Positions 63,918-64,000 of a stretch of DNA of 64,000 nucleotides are shown here, piece after piece. Under the pieces are notes generated by a model, which was given only the letters and a program-made list of their open reading frames with translations, ran no database searches and was not told the origin of the DNA. The number at the start of each line of letters is the position of its first letter. The stretch's first letter is position 1. Source of the stretch: Melieria omissa (taxonomy: Eukaryota; Arthropoda; Insecta; Diptera; Ulidiidae); the NCBI GenBank assembly GCA_963971225.1, contig OZ020269.1, positions 40,755,264 through 40,819,263 of the forward strand. Reading direction: 5' to 3'. Made by a program: the position numbers and the translations under genes.

Positions 63918-64000
63918 TTAAATAAATTCAAGTTTAACGCCGGCAAAAGCTGCTCTCAGCTCTTCCATGGGATCAGCTGCATTTATTGAATCTAGTTAAA
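63918..64000 (-). CDS. Partial open frame at window edge
   Basis: Minus frame entering from 64000: LDSINAADPMEELRAAFAGV then KLEFI and stop at 63918-63920. Amino-acid composition and codon balance look like a real C-terminus, against an A+T-rich surrounding. It may be the gene of the CCCTGCAG element or a host exon. No family recognised. Confidence 0.3.

Larger units (their letters stand above)
62324..64000 (+). mobile_element. Second CCCTGCAG element, incomplete at window edge
   Basis: TA (62322-62323) then CCCTGCAGGAAATG, and ACTAGT words at 62360 and densely at 63514-63640, as in 47245-51803. The right end is not seen before 64000. A large palindrome (62389-63417) is inserted just after the left terminus. 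Confidence 0.55.

Overview
The window is a eukaryotic, A+T-rich, transposon-packed stretch that most likely comes from a cyclorrhaphan fly, plausibly a tephritid fruit fly. The evidence is the repertoire: BEL/Pao, CsRn1-type Gypsy, an env-bearing errantivirus-like element, R1-clade and RTE LINEs, irritans-type and DD41D (rosa-type) mariners, Tc1, piggyBac, hAT and Transib. The species assignment is inference. I see no host gene that I would call with confidence, and no rRNA, tRNA gene or CRISPR array. Almost everything can be read as transposons nested in transposons, and many insertions are dated relative to each other by target-site duplications (TSDs) and by empty sites elsewhere in the same window.

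Region 1 (1-22,320). A BEL/Pao element (485-20877, TSD ATTAC) has been opened three times: by a 5.5-kb R1-clade LINE in a CA/TA-rich microsatellite of its leader (2161-7711), by a 718-bp hAT MITE in its protease gene (9997-10714), and by a larger hAT element in its 3' LTR (11712-20646). The hAT in turn holds an irritans mariner (11732-12984), a 5'-truncated RTE LINE (13005-14253) and a Gypsy of CsRn1 type with LTRs identical by eye and open gag and pol (16005-20408). Degenerate tandem repeats flank the complex.

Region 2 (22,320-42,340). Foldback MITEs with TAA or TTAA duplications, an RNase H-bearing LINE fragment, a tiny spliced Myb/SANT-like ORF, and two copies of one decayed CR1/Jockey-like LINE. 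Copy A is broken by an intact DD41D mariner (27871-29173). Copy B is broken by a Gypsy element (30530-35639, LTRs identical by eye, but YVDE instead of YVDD in the reverse transcriptase) and by a hAT-like carrier (36167-39782) holding tandem arrays with about 130-bp and 258-bp periods.

Region 3 (42,340-54,180). An errantivirus-like element lost reverse transcriptase and RNase H but keeps an open envelope-like ORF (42342-46892). Five bases from its right TSD begins a four-level nest: piggyBac-1 (46906-54173) contains an unclassified CCCTGCAG-terminated element (47245-51803), which contains a Tc1 (48645-51226), which contains a decayed piggyBac-2 (48993-50596).

Region 4 (54,180-64,000). A LINE endonuclease fragment split by a Transib element whose termini are the RSS-like heptamer CACAGTG (54416-56057), a tRNA-derived SINE, a mariner foldback, a multi-hairpin Tc1 foldback (58571-60707) with an inserted LINE tail, and a second CCCTGCAG element (from 62324) carrying a 1-kb near-perfect palindrome.

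Functionally the open candidates are the CsRn1-type gag/pol, the DD41D transposase, the Gypsy-2 polyprotein (catalytically doubtful), the R1-clade ORF1 and the env-like ORF. Everything else is broken or non-autonomous.
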